From the NCBI GenBank assembly GCA_037783545.1, contig JBBELK010000490.1:930001-994000 (forward strand): 64,000 nucleotides of DNA. Direction: 5' to 3'. Each line of letters opens with the position of its first letter. Position 1 is the stretch's first letter. The position numbers were made by a program, and so were the translations under genes. The notes beneath the pieces were generated by a model. The model was given only the letters and a program-made list of their open reading frames with translations, searched no databases and was not told the origin of the DNA. Below, one piece after another: positions 32,716 through 46,517 of the stretch. Source of the stretch: Henricia sp. BOLD:AAB3569. Its lineage: Eukaryota; Echinodermata; Asteroidea; Spinulosida; Echinasteridae.

Positions 32716-34660
32716 TTTTTTTCCTTTTTTTTCTTTTTCCACTTAAACGTTTCCAGAGCTTTTCTTCAAAACGGTTCAAGCTATCAACTTGAAACTTGGT
32801 AGGAGCATCAACCCCAATGTGAAGGTGTGCATATAAGTGTGACGTCATAATGACGTCATCAGGTATCAAATTACAAGCCAAAAATTACCAAAATATGCAT
32901 ATGTTAAAATGCTTCCGCCTGGAAAACCACGTGACCCATGATCTTCGTATTTGGCAGGCTTATATATCAGATCATGGCCAACAATTTTCATCTGGGGTCA
33001 ATTTGAGGTAAAAGTTCAACGAAAACGAAAATCTCAATTGTTGCACTTATTGAGCAACAATGCCCATCAAACCAAGCTGAATCTTTAAGTAACTAAGTAC
33101 AGGCATAGGTCCTACGGCAGACTTTCACCAGCGTGTATAATATTATGATGGCATCAAGCGTGACGTCATCGTGACGTCATCAAGTATTAAATTACACCCC
33201 AAAAAACAAAAATATGCATATTTTAAAATGCTTCCGTCTTGAAAACCACGTGACCCAGGATCTTCGTATTTGGCAGGTTTATAGATGACATTCTGTGCTA
33301 CAATTTTCTTTGTGTGAGCATTTTCATCTGACCCTTCCTTCTGGGGTCAATTGGAGGTCAAAGTTCAACGAAACTGAGAATCTCAGTCTTTACACTTACC
33401 AGCAACAATGCCCATCAAACCAAGCTGAATCGTTAGTAAATTAGATACAGACATAGGCCCTACGGCAGACTTTCACCAGAATGTATAGTATCATGATGGC
33501 ATCAAGTGTGACGTAATCATGACGTCATCAGGTGTCAAATTACAAAAATTCAAAGGTTATTATTTCCAAAATTCATATCTCAAGAACCGTAATAGATACT
33601 TGAACAATTCTTTCACAACATGATAAGTCTAAAAAAACTGAACAAATCATACGATGTCATGATTTGGTCCAAACCGGAAGTTGTTCGAAAATGTGCCATT
33701 TTTTAGCATTTTGAATGCAAATAGATTCAAAGTGGTAGTGAATTTAACCATATTTCTAAGGAACGAAATGTTTCCACACATGTGGACTTTGACTATACCA
33801 TTGGTGACGTCATCAAATGGACGGTGGTTACGTAATGTGGTGTCAAATTACGCAAATTTGGAGCTGAATTGTTTTAAAATGCTGTATCTTGAGAACTACA
33901 ACAGATATTGGTATGATTCCTTCGCCACATTTAAGAACTTGATGTTAATCAAATTGTTGAACAATTTGTGCAAAAAATTGTGACGTCATAATGTCGTCAC
34001 AGGTGTCAAATTACCAACATTCAAAGGTTATTATTTCAAAAATTCATATCTCAAGAACCGTAATAGATACTTGAACAATTCTTTCACAGCATTATAGGTC
34101 TAAATGAACTAAACAAATCATACACTGACATGACCCCTGTGTGACCCCTACTTCCGGTCTAAACCGGAAGTTAATCGAGAGTGTGCCATTTTTTAGCATT
34201 TTGAATGCAAATAGAGCCAAAGTGGTAGGGAATTTGACCATAGTTCTACGAAACGAATTGTTCCCACACATGTAGACTTTATGACTATACCAATGATGAC
34301 GTCATCACGTGCGCGGTGGTTACGTAATATGATCTGAAATGACAAAATCTTGAGAACTGTAAAATATATTCAAAAGATTATTTCACCACATGTAAGAACT
34401 TGTTCTTCAGTAGATCCTTGAACAATTTTTGCACACAATAGTGACGTCATGGTGAGATTGACTGCCAATAATGACGTCATCAGACACACACTAAAATTTT
34501 AGCGTTGAATAATCAAAGAGTCATATGTCTTAAGAATTCCAATACTGGCAATCGATATGTGAATGTTTCTTTTGCAATTAATATCGACCAACTCAAGTTT
34601 TCAACCAATGTTAAAAGTGTGACGTCATCATAAGATTAATGTTTGTCACCCGATCACCTA

Positions 34661-34692
34661 GCGTTTGTTTAAAAACAAACGCCAAGCTCTAG
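34661..34692 (+). repeat. Helitron-like 3' end 2 (plus)
   Basis: GCGTTTGTTTAAAAACAAACGC hairpin (nine perfect pairs), then CAAGCT, CTAG (34,689-34,692), then T. Confidence 0.6.
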
Positions 34693-35936
34693 TTTCTTAT
34701 TATTTTTCTTATTTTTCCACTCAAACGTTTCCAGAGCTTTTCTTCAAATCGGTTCAAGCTGTCAACTTGAAACTTTGTAGGAACATCAACCCCAATGTGA
34801 AGGTGTGCATACAAGTGTGACGTCATTGTGACGTCATTGGGTATCAAATTACAACCCAAAAATGACTAAAATATGCATGTTTTAAAATGCTTCCGTCTGG
34901 AAAACCACGTGACCCATGATTTTCGTATTTGGCAGGTTTATAAAATTCAACGAAACTGAGAATCTCAGTTTTTACACTTACCAGCAACAATGCCTATCAA
35001 ACCAAGCTGAATCGTTAGTAAATTAGATACAGACATAGGCCCTACGGCAGACTTTCACCAGAATGTATAGTATCATGATGGCATCAAGTGTGACGTAATC
35101 ATGACGTCATCAGGTGTCAAATTAAAAAAATTCAAAGGTTATTATTTCCAAAATTCATATCTCAAGAACCGTAATAGATACTTGAACAATTCTTTCACAA
35201 CATGATAAGTCTAAATGAACTGAACAAATCATACAATGTCATGACCCCTGTGTGACGCCTACTTCCGGTCCAAACCGGAAGTTGTTCGAAAATGTGAATT
35301 TTTTTAAAGCGTTTTGAATGCAAATAGATTCAAAGTGGTAGTGAATTTGACCATATTTCTACGGAACGAAATGTTTCCACACATGTGGACCTTTTGACTA
35401 TACCATTGGTGACGTCATCACATGGACGGTAGTTACGTAATGTGGTGTCAAATTACGCAAATTTTGAGCTGAATTGTTTAAAAATGCTGTATCTTGAGAA
35501 CTACAACAGATATTTGCATGATTCTTTCGCCACATTTAAGAACTTGATGTTTATCAAATTGTTGAACAATTTGTGCACAAAATTGTGACGTCATGATGTC
35601 GTCACAGGTGTCACATTACAAGATTTCAAAGGTTATTATTTCAACAATTCATATCTTAAAACGGTGCAAGCTATCAACCCCCCAGCTATGGCGGATATGC
35701 AGGGAGGAGATATTAGTTACCGGATTAGTGTATACAGCAGCCGATTTCACGAAACTTTACGCAATTGCGCAAGTCCCCTTACGCCATAAGTTATTGCGCA
35801 AGTAATGGCGTAAGTGGACTTGCGCAATTGCGTAAAGTTTCGTGAAATCGGCTGCTGAACTTCCATTTTTGCCATTCCACAGGTGATAACAACGTCTGAA
35901 ATTCATCACAAAATGTTCATTTATCCCGATCACCTG

Positions 35937-35968
35937 GCGTTTGTAACAACAAACGTCATACCTCTAGT
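35937..35968 (+). repeat. Helitron-like 3' end 3 (plus)
   Basis: GCGTTTGTAACAACAAACGT hairpin, CATACCT, CTAG (35,965-35,968), T. It is a variant of end 2; the unit between them (34,693-35,968) would be one element of about 1.3 kb. Confidence 0.6.
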
Positions 35969-36478
35969 TTATTTCTATACCTGATGATGAACATTTTTTG
36001 AGTTGTTTCAGTTTGCCTGAGTGTACTGCTATACAGATCTGCCACTTCCAGGTGTTTGATGAACTGTGAGATACCAAGTCATGGCGCAGGTAAAAACTTT
36101 TGATTACCCAATTAGCTCCTTGAGGAGTATCATAACATTTAGGTTCAGGATTTATACTAAGAGAGTCTTGAGCCAAATTTCATATAAAACAAAATAACAT
36201 GTACATTATGTAAATAGTACAGAAGCCTTCATCGATTGAGAATTTTTGTTTTAGATTTGAAAATATGGCAATTTTCAGTTTTTGCACTTTTAAAAACATC
36301 AATTAAGTTACTGTAAAATTAGTACTATTTGTCATAATGTCACATGCCGTTATAAATTAAATATTTAAAATGTTTATCCTGAAAACGTAGTTTAGAGGCA
36401 AGTTTTATTTCCCTTTGCGAATTATAAACTGTTCATTTTTACTACATCAATACTCATCTGCTGTCTAACGATGTAGTC

Positions 36479-36715
36479 AGCGAAAAAGATTGTTAATTGA
36501 CTTTTTCGCTTGCAGCGAAAAAGCCTTTTTGGCTTTTTCGCTTTGCGGCGAAAAAGCCTTTGTTTTCGTTTTGATTTGTTTTCTTCCGTTTATTGGCTTT
36601 TTCGTTTAGAATGAAAAAGCCTTTGTTTTCGTTTTGATTTTTTGGCTTTTTCGTTTAGGAAGAAAAAGCCTTTGTTTTCGTTTAGATTTTTTTCTTCTTC
36701 CGTTTATTTCTTCTT
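36479..36715. repeat. GCGAAAAAGCC / GGCTTTTTCGC palindrome cluster
   Basis: At least five alternations of CGAAAAAGCC and GGCTTTTTCG separated by TTTGTTTTCGTTTTGATT. Related clusters lie at about 41,920-41,965, 49,590-49,712 and 52,980-53,088, often next to a CTAG end. They can form multiple hairpins. Confidence 0.85.
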
Positions 36716-39242
36716 CTGATTTTTTCCCCATAGACAAAGCGCATTGATCTTAACCAAACTTGGTGACATCAAAGACATAGTATAAGAGGTGTGCACCCAA
36801 GAATGGCTTCATTGTGACGTCATCAGTTACGTCATTATAACACTTTAAAAATGCCTAAAAAGCGGAAAATTGCCGAAATATGCATCATATGATCAGATCA
36901 TGAGCTTCAATGTTCTTAATGTAGGCATTTTCATCTGACCCTTCCTTCCTTGGTCAATCGAAGGTCAAAGTTCAGCCATTTCAAAATTCACATTTGTTGT
37001 GTTTTTGTGTACTTATGAAGCAATTTTAGCTATTAAAGTACGCTTGATTTTCATAAAACTAGGTACAGGCATGGGCCTCATCACAAACTTCCACCACCAT
37101 GTACAACTTCACCATGACGTCAATGATTACGTAATTATAATTATTTAAAAATGGCAAAAAAGTTGATTTTCTTCATAAAAATTAGCAAAAAATGCATTTC
37201 GTAAAATGTTTCCCTCTATAAAACCACACGACCCAGGGTCTTCATATTTAGCAGACATTATAGATGAGATCCTGGGCTACAATTTGCTTTGTGTAGTCAT
37301 TTTCATCTGACCCTTCTTTCCTGGGTCAATTGAAGGCCAAAGTTCAGCCAAGTCACTATTTGGGTAAAACCATGCATAAACCCGGCCATGCACTCGCGTT
37401 TTGCTACCGTGAAAGTGATATAGCGCCCTCATAGTGATACATGTATAGCTAAAGAGAGAATGCGCAATACGTGTAAACATATAGTACATGTACTTGTCTG
37501 ATTACGAAATTGTCCTCCTTGGCCAAACTCTTTTTAATCTTAACAAATTATGTGCTCTGATTTCTGCCTTTGATGACTAATATATGTATATTAGTATTTC
37601 GAGTAAACATCGCATTTTCCATCCCAAATGTGAACAAAACAAACTAAAAATTAACAGTTTAGAATTCGCAAAGGGAAATCAAAATTGCCTCTAAACTGAG
37701 TTTTCAGGATAAACTTTTTAAATATTTAATTTATAACGCCATGTGACATTATTACAAATAGTACTAATTTTACAGTAACTTAATTGATGTTTTAAAAAGT
37801 GCAAAAACTGAAAATTGCCATATTTTCAAATCTAAACAAATCTTTTCTCAATCGATGAAGGCTTCTGTACTATTTACATAATATACATGTTATTTTGTTT
37901 TATATGAAATTTGGCTGAAGACTCTCTTAGTATAAATCCTGAACCTACATGTTATGATACTCCTCAAGGAGCTAATTAAGTAATCAAAAGTTTTTACCTG
38001 CACCATGACTTGGTATCTCACAGTTCATCAAACACCTTGAAGTGGTAGATCTGTATAGCAGTACTTCCCCCACTCAGGCAAACTGACACAACTCAAAAAC
38101 TGTTCATCATCAGTTATAAGATTAAATGAACATACAATTTAATGTTTTGCATATTCAAACATTCGTAACAAATCAGCCGATTCACCTATGATCGTGATTC
38201 CTGCGCCATATACGGTCATTAACAAAGGTATTTAACTGATGATCTCATAATGACGTCATCACGTGTCAGATTAAAGGTGATACAAATATTATAAATATAA
38301 AATATTAACAAATGCGAGCTACAACCTTGATTCCTTCCCATATACGATCACTAGCAAAGGTCGTTAACTTTTGGCTTTTCCGTTTATTTCTTCTTCTGAT
38401 TGTTTTCCCCATTGACATAACGCATGGGCGTTGTCGGCACTTTTTGAGGTTGTTCCCAAACTTGAGGTTGTTCTTAAACAAACCTGGTAACATCAAAGAC
38501 ATAGTAGAAGAAGTGTGCACCCAACAATGGCGTCATTATGACGTCATCAGGTGTAAGTTTAAAGGGGATGAAATTTAATGTTTCCATATGCAAAATTTCA
38601 TAAAAAATCAACCGTTTGACCTACGATCTTGATTCTTTCGGCATATACGATAATTAATAAAGGTCTTTCAGATGCCCACATGCCTTCACATTTGACCTCA
38701 TTCCCTATTGGTCAAACAGACTTTGCCTCGCCATTTGAAACTGGTAAGAGGTATTTGGTTGGGGTCAAAGGTGTTTGAGTTCGACTAGGGTGGGGTATCC
38801 AAAAAATATCGCCATAACCTGTGAACTTGCTCACTTCCGGTAGAAACCGGAAGTGCATTTAAATGAACCTATTTTGTGAAAGTGGGGAAAGCTGCCGAGA
38901 TGCGGTTGGTAGTGTTAGTGTCTAAGGTAAATAGGGTTTCAAAAAATGTAAGTTTCTACGTCATTCCATAAAAGGGCGCCCTCTAGCGGCGAAATTAAAA
39001 GGTCTTAAAATGACTCTTTAAAAGCAGTGTTTGCGCAAATTAGCCCAGTAGTGGTGATTGTAGAGTGCGTCGACCACCAAACATGTCTGTGTTGTTAAAA
39101 CATTGATTACGTCATCAATCCTTTAAAGGTAACACATTAAAAGTAAACATTTATTTAATTAAATACTTTATATGCTAACATCTAATTTTGCAAGCTAAGC
39201 ATGCTTAAAAAAAGTTTTAAAAATTAGAAAAAGCCCTACGAT

Positions 39243-39269
39243 CTGTTCATAGAACAGACGTAGCTCTAG
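39243..39269 (+). repeat. Helitron-like 3' end 4 (plus)
   Basis: CTGTTCATAGAACAG hairpin, ACGTAGCT, CTAG (39,266-39,269), followed by T-run. Preceded by AAAAAGCCCTACGAT. Confidence 0.6.
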
Positions 39270-39299
39270 TTTTTTTTCCGTTTATTTCTTCTTCTTCTG

Positions 39300-40030
39300 A
39301 TTTTTTTCCCATAGACAAAGCGCATAGGCGTTGTCGGCGCTTTTTCAAGTTGTTCCCAAACATTGATCTTAACCAAACTTGGTCACATCAAAGACATAGT
39401 ATAAGAGGTGTGCACCCAAGAATGGCTTCATTGTGACGTCATCCGTTACGTCATTATAACACTTTAAAAATGCCTAAAAAGCGGAAAATTGCCGAAATAT
39501 GCATTTTAAAATGGTTCCCTTGCCAAAACCACATGACCCAGGGTTTTCATATTTGGCAAACATTTAGATCAGATCATGAGCTTTAATGTTCTTAGTGTAG
39601 GCATTTTCATCTGACCCTTCCTTCCTGGGTCAATCGAAGGTCAAAGTTCAGCCAATTCAATAATCACATTGTTTGTATTTTGTTGTACTTATGAAGCAAT
39701 ATTACCTATTAAACTACGCTTTATCTTTATAAAACTAGGTACAGGCATGGCCCCATCACAAACTTCCACCCCATGTAGAACATCACCATGACGTCAATGA
39801 TTACGTAATGATAATTATTTAAAATTGGCAAAAAAGTGGATTTTCGTCATAAAAATGAGCCAGAAATGCATTTCGTACGATATTTCCCTCTATAAAACCA
39901 CATGACGCAGGGTCTTCATATTTAGCAGACATTATAGATCAGATCCAGAGCTACAATTTTCTTTGTGTAGTCATTTTCATCTGCCCCTTCCTTCCTGGGT
40001 CAATTGAAGGCCAAAGTTCAGCCAACTCAA
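39300..40030. repeat. Repeat block D
   Basis: GCGCATAGGCGTTGTCGGCG, GGCTTCATTGTGACGTCATC, a TCATCTGACCCTTCCTTCCTGGGTCAAT segment and ACTAGGTACAGGCATGG recur directly at 36,720-37,340 and 42,000-43,440, and inverted at about 47,160-48,130 and 52,380-52,930. The GGTCAAAGTTCAGCC segment is also present in blocks A and in the fold-back arms at 8,900 and 12,130, linking those elements to this family. Confidence 0.8.
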
Positions 40031-41872
40031 CATTTCCGTATATACAGGGTGGATAAAAAAAAACGAAACCGAGATATTATTGCTAATTGTAACTAAAGTA
40101 GGGCCCGTATGAATGAACAGGATATATCATCTGTTAGGGCTGAATCTCCTCTTTAAAATGACACCATGATCATGCCATGATGTTTTCGGTTTACTGAGCA
40201 GTGACCAGTGTTATGCCAGGGGCATAGTTTTAGATTTGATCGTTCTCTATGCGAGCAAACTTCGCATAAATCAATTTTTACCGTAGATGTCTATTCCGTG
40301 TGCCCTGTGTGACACGGCGCCGGAAGCAGTCTTTTAACTGTCTACCACGGACGTGTAATTCAACAGAAGATGGTTTAACAAAAGTTCAGTGAGTAGGATA
40401 CAATCTTTCATGTTATTTCAGTCTTATTTAAGAGAGTCCACTCTCTACAAGAAAGTAATTGTATGCGTTTGAGGGAATGTCATAGTTTTGCCGTGAAGCA
40501 TTAATTCCAATGTTTGTTTTCTTTCTTTTTAGGTTTAGTAAGGTGCATAGGCCTGAAATCATTAAGTCATTGTTATGATTTTATCGAACCATCTTCAACA
40601 AATCTAATTACGAAATTGTTCCTTCCTGGCCAAACTCTTTTCAATCTTAACAAATTATGTGCTCTGATTTCTGCCTTTGATGACTAATATATGTATATCA
40701 GTTTTTCGAGTAAACATCGGATTTCCATCCCAAATGTGAACAAAACAAACTAAAAATGAACAGTTTAATTAAATATTTAAATTAAATTGTATACGATCAA
40801 ACATTCATAACAAATCAGGCACCTATGATCGTGATTCCTGCACCATATACGGTCATTAACAAATGTATTTAACTAATGATCTCATAATGACGTCATCACG
40901 TGTCAGATTAAAGGTGCATGAAAATATTTTAAAATGCAAATTACAACATTGATTCCTTCCCGTATACGATCACTAGCAAAGGTCGTTAATGTATGGCTTT
41001 TCCGTTTATTTCTTCTTCTGATTTCCCCCCGCCCCCCATTGACATAACGCATGGGCGTTGTCGGCACTTTTTGAGGTTGTTCCCAAACTTGAGGTTGTTC
41101 TTAAACAAACTTGGTCACATGAAAGACACAGTAGAAGAGGTGTGCACCCAACAATGGCGTCATCATGACGTCATCAGGTGTAAGTTTAAAGGGGCATGAA
41201 ATTTAATGTTTCCATATTAAACAATTCATAAAAAATCATCCGTTTGACCTACGATCTTGATTCTTTCGGCATATACGATCATTAATAAAGGTCTTTCAGA
41301 TGCCCCCATGCCTTAACATTTGACCTCATTCCCTATTGGTCAAAAAGACTTTGCCTTGCCATTTGAAACTGGTAAGAGGTATTTGGATGGGGTCAAAGGT
41401 GTTTGAGTTCGACTAGGGTGGGGTATCCAAAAAATATCGCCATGACCTGTGACCTTGCTCACTTTCGGTAGAAACCGGAAGTGCATTTAAATGAACCTAT
41501 TTTGTAAAAGTGGTGAAAGCTGCCGAGATGCGGTTGGTAGTGTCAGTGTCTAAGGTAAATAGGGTTTCAAAAAATGTAAGTTTCTACGTCATTCCATAAA
41601 AGGGCGCCCTCTAGCGTCAAAATTAAAAAGTCCTAAAATGACCCTTTCATAGCAGTGTTTGCGCAAATTAGCCCAATAGTGCTGCTTATAGAGTAAGTCC
41701 ACCACCAAACATGTCTGTGTGGTTAAAACATTGATGACGTCATCAATCCTTTAAAGGTAACACATTAAAGGTAAACTTTTTTAAAGTTGAATAGTTGATA
41801 TGCTAACATCTAATTTTGCAAGGTAAGCATGCTCATTTTTTAAGTTAAAAAAATGTGAAAAAGCCCTACGCT

Positions 41873-41899
41873 CTGTTCATAGAACAGACGTAGCTCTAG
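41873..41899 (+). repeat. Helitron-like 3' end 5 (plus)
   Basis: CTGTTCATAGAACAG hairpin, ACGTAGCT, CTAG (41,896-41,899), T-run. With end 4 it delimits a candidate unit of about 2.6 kb. Confidence 0.6.
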
Positions 41900-44800
41900 T
41901 TTTTTGTTTTGATTTTGTTGGCTTTTTCGCTTTGAGCGAAAAAGCCTTTGTTTTCGTTCTGATTCTTTTTTTCCGTTTTCTTCTGATTTTTGTCCCATAG
42001 ACAAAGCGCATAGGCGTTGTCGGCGCTTTTTCAGGTTGTTCCCAAACATTGATCTTAACAAAACTTGGTCACATCAAAGACATAGTATAAGAGTTGTGCA
42101 CCCAAGAATGGCTTCATTGTGACGTCATCCGTTACGTCATTATAACACTTTAAAGAGGCAAAAAATGCATTTTAAAAATACTTCCCTTTCCAAAACCACG
42201 TGACCCATGGTCTTCATATTTGGCATACATACAGATCAGACCTTGCCCCACACTTTTTATTGTGTAGGCATTTTGATCGGACCCTTTCTTCATGGGTAAA
42301 TTAAAGGTCAAAATTCACCTATTTCACAGATCACAATTTTTCGGCTTTTTCATACTTATGCAGCAATTTCACCCTTAAACATTGCTGAATTTTCATGAAA
42401 TCAGGTACAGGTATAGTTCCCATGATACACTCTGGGCAGCATAAACATCATGATCGTGACGTCAGCGATGACGTCATTATTAACATTTAAAAATGCCGAA
42501 AAGTGATTTTTTAGCATCAAAATGATTACAATCTGCATTTTTAGAAATGCATCCCTTTTAAATACTACGTGACCCATGGTCTTCACATTTAGCATCCATA
42601 CAGACCAGACCATGCCCTACAATTTTCCTTGTGTAGGCATTTTTATTTGACCCTTCCTTCATAGGTCAATTAAAGGTCAAAGTTCACCTTGGTCAAAAAT
42701 CACAATTTTTCGGCTTTTTGTACTCATGCAGCAATTTCACCCCTTAAACTATGCTGGATTTTTATGAAATCAGATAAAGATATAGTTCCCATGCAACACT
42801 CTGAGCAGCATGTACATCATGATTGTGACGTAATCAGTGACGTCATTGTTTTTCATTGAAAAATGGCGCAAAAGTGATTTTTTGCATCAAAACGATTACA
42901 ATCTGCATTTTTAGAAATGGATACCTTTCAAAAACCACGTGCCCCAAGGTCTTCACATTTCGTATAGTAGACATATAGACCAGACCATGCCCTACAATTT
43001 TTCTCCTGTACGTATTTTTATCTGACCCTTCCTTCCTGGGTCAATCGAAGGTCAAAGTTGAGCCATTTCAAAATTCACAGTTGTTGTGTTTTTGTATACT
43101 TATGAAGCAATTTTAGCTATTAAAGTACGCTTGATTTTCATAAAACTAGGTACAGGCATGGGCCCTATCACAAACTTCCACCACCATGTAGAACATCACC
43201 ATGACGTCAATGATTACATAATTATGATTATTTAAAAATGGCAAAAAAGTGGATTTTCGTCATAAAAATTAGCCAAAAATGCATTTCGTAAAATGTTTCC
43301 CTCTATAAAACCACATGACCCAGGGTCTTCATAATTAGCAGACATTATAGATCAGATCCTGCGCTACAATTTGCTTTCTGTAGTCATCTGACCCTTCCTT
43401 CCTGGGTCAATTGAAGGCCAAAGTTCAGCCAAGTCAACATTTCCGTATATACAGGGTGGATTTAAAAAACGAAACCGAGATATTATTGTTAATTGTAACT
43501 AAAGTATGGCGCGTATGAATGAACGGGAGATATCATCTGTTAGGGTTGAATCTCCTCTTTAAAATGACACCATGATCATGTCATTATGTTTTCGGTTGAC
43601 TGAGCAGTTTTAGATTTGACCGTTCTCAATGCGAGCAAACGTCGCACAAATAAGTCTTTACCGTAGCTGTCTATTCCGTGTGCCCTGTGTGACACGGCGC
43701 CGACCAAGACGGTGACACGGTAACTTCTAACTGTGTCTACCACGGACGTGTAATTCTACAGAAGATGGTTTAACAAAAGGACAGTAAGTAGGATACAATA
43801 TGTTATGTTATTTCAGTCTTATTTAAGAGAGTCCACTCTCTACAAGAAAGTAATTGTATGTTAATGAGGGAATATCGTAGTTTTGCCGTGAGGCATTCAT
43901 TCCAATGTTTGTTTTCTTCCTTTTAGGTTTAGTAAGGTGCAAAGCTTAATATAGGCCTGATATCATTACGTCATTGTCAGGATTGTATTAAACCATATTA
44001 AACAAATCTAATTACGAAATTGTTCCTTCTTTACCAAACTCTTTTCAATCTTAACAAATTATGTGCTTTGATTGATACATTTGATGACTAATATATGTAG
44101 GCCTATATACGTTTTTTGAGCAAACACCGGATTTCCACCCCAAATGTGAACAAAACGAACTAAAAATTAACAATCTTTTTCGCTGACTACATCGTGAGAC
44201 AGCAGATGAGTATTGATTTAGTGAAAATGAACAGTTTATAATTCGCAAAGGGAAATAAAACTTGCCTCTAAACTACGTTTTCAGGATAAGCTTTTTAATT
44301 ATTTAATTTATAACGGCATGTGACATTATGACAAATTTTACAGTAACTTAATTGATGTTTTTAAAAGTGCAAAAACTGAAAATTGCCATATTTTCAAAAC
44401 TAAACAAATCTTTTATCAATCGATGAAGGCTTCTGTACTATTTACATAATGTACATGTTATTTTGTTTTATATGGAATTTGGCTCAAGACTCTCTTAGTA
44501 TAAATCCTGAACCTACATGTTATGATACTCAAGGAGCTAATTAAGTAATCAAAAGTTTTTACCTGCGCCATGACTTGGTATCTCACAGTTCATCAAACAC
44601 CTGGAAGTGGCAGATCTGTATAGCAGTACACTCAGGCAAACTGACACAACTCAAAAACTGTTCATCGTCAGGTATAATAATAAATGAGCATACAATTTAA
44701 TGTTTTCCATATTCAAACATTCGTAACAAATCAGCCGATTCACCTATGATCGTGATTCATGCGCCATATACGGTCATTAACAAAGGTATTTAACTGGTGA

Positions 44801-46490
44801 TCTCATAATGACGTCATCACGTGTCAGATTAAAGGTGATACAAATATTATAAATATCAAATATTAACAAATGCGAGCTACAACCTTGATTCCTTCCCATA
44901 TACGATCACTAGCAAAGGTCGTTAACTTTTGGCTTTTCCGTTTATTTCTTCTTCTGATTTTTCCCCATTGACATAACGCATGGGCGTTGTCGGCACTTTT
45001 TAAGGTTGTTCCCAAACTTGAGGTTGTTCTTAAACAAACTTGGTAACATCAAAGACATAGTAGAAGAGGTGTGCACCTAACAATGGCGTCATCATGACGT
45101 CATTAGGTGTAAGTTTAAAGGGGCATGAAATTTAATGTTTCCATATGCAAAAATTCACCGTTTGACCTACGATCTTGATTCTTTCGGCATATACGATCAT
45201 TAATAAAGGTCTCTCAGATTCCCCCATGCCTTCACATTTGACCTCATTCCCTATTGGTCAAACAGACTTTGCCTTGCCATTTAAAACTGGTAAGAGGTAT
45301 TTGGATGGGGTCAAAGGTGTTTGAGTTCGACTCGGGTGGGGTATCCAAAAAATATCGCCATAACCTGTGACCTTGCTCACTTCCGGAAGTATATTTAAAT
45401 GAACCTATTTTGTAAAAGTGGGGAAAGCTGCCGAGATGCGGTTGGTAGTGTTAGTGTCTAAGGTAAATAGGGTTTCCCAAAATGTAAGTTTCTACGTCAT
45501 TCCATAAAAAGGCCCCCCCTACGGCGAAATTAAAAAGTCTTAAAATAACCCTTTAAAAGCAGTGTTTGCGCAAACACACAGCCGGGTTACAAATGTCAAT
45601 GCACAATCAACGCGTTTACTAAACAAAATAACCATGTGACTACAGCCATATTTCTACCTGTCATAGCTGCCCTTTACCGGTCCCCATATTGCAGTACCGA
45701 GAGAGGACGCAATTCTGTGTACGTGTTAATGTCCGTGTTATTACATCTGTTAACTCCGCATCATATGGTAAATGTCAAATCCATAGGTTTCTCCACGACT
45801 TTCAACACGAACACAATTGTGACCTCCGGTCATTGCACACTTCCGGTGCACATAACTGGCCCTTAGTTTAAAAATGGTAGGAGGTGTTGAGGTGGGTTCA
45901 ACAGTCTTAGTGCCAAAGCCCATCACACTTTCCAAAAAAAAGGTTACCGGCATGATGACATTCTATAAAACGCAATTTTAACAGATGTCTGTGGGGAAGT
46001 TTGTCTAACTTCGCCTCACGTCAGTATGCCTGTTGTGTGAAACTTTACAAACGTCTCATGTGCAATATTGATTTGTAAAGCTTTTAAATTGTACACAGTT
46101 GGATGACTTATTTCTGCAAAACTCAACATCGGAAACAAAACTTCAAAGATATGCTGTCTGCGATTACCTTAATGACATACATGTATTATAATGACGTGAT
46201 GACGTCATCGTAAGTCATTATTACAATGAATTGAAAATTTCACTGACAAATTTTTAAACATCAATACAATATACAAGGTCGATCACCTTGGACAGTCTTT
46301 TTACGTCATGAAATAGATCATTCTAAAATATTGCACTGTACGCCGGTGTACGTGTCGTACGCACGACCTACCCCCAAAAAGAAATAAATAAATGTAACAG
46401 AAAACAACATATATACATGTACAATTGATTTTCATCTAAAAAACGCAACATTCGCCCCACCCCCCGCAAGCGGCGAAAAAGCCCTACGAT

Positions 46491-46517
46491 CTGTTCAACG
46501 AACAGACGTAGCTCTAG
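46491..46517 (+). repeat. Helitron-like 3' end 6 (plus)
   Basis: CTGTTCAACGAACAG hairpin, ACGTAGCT, CTAG (46,514-46,517), T-run. From here on the block order flips to the opposite orientation. Confidence 0.6.

Noticed and set aside
32539..32881. Lysine-rich frames on the minus strand
   Set aside because: They come from oligo-T runs between the AGGTGATCGG hairpins.
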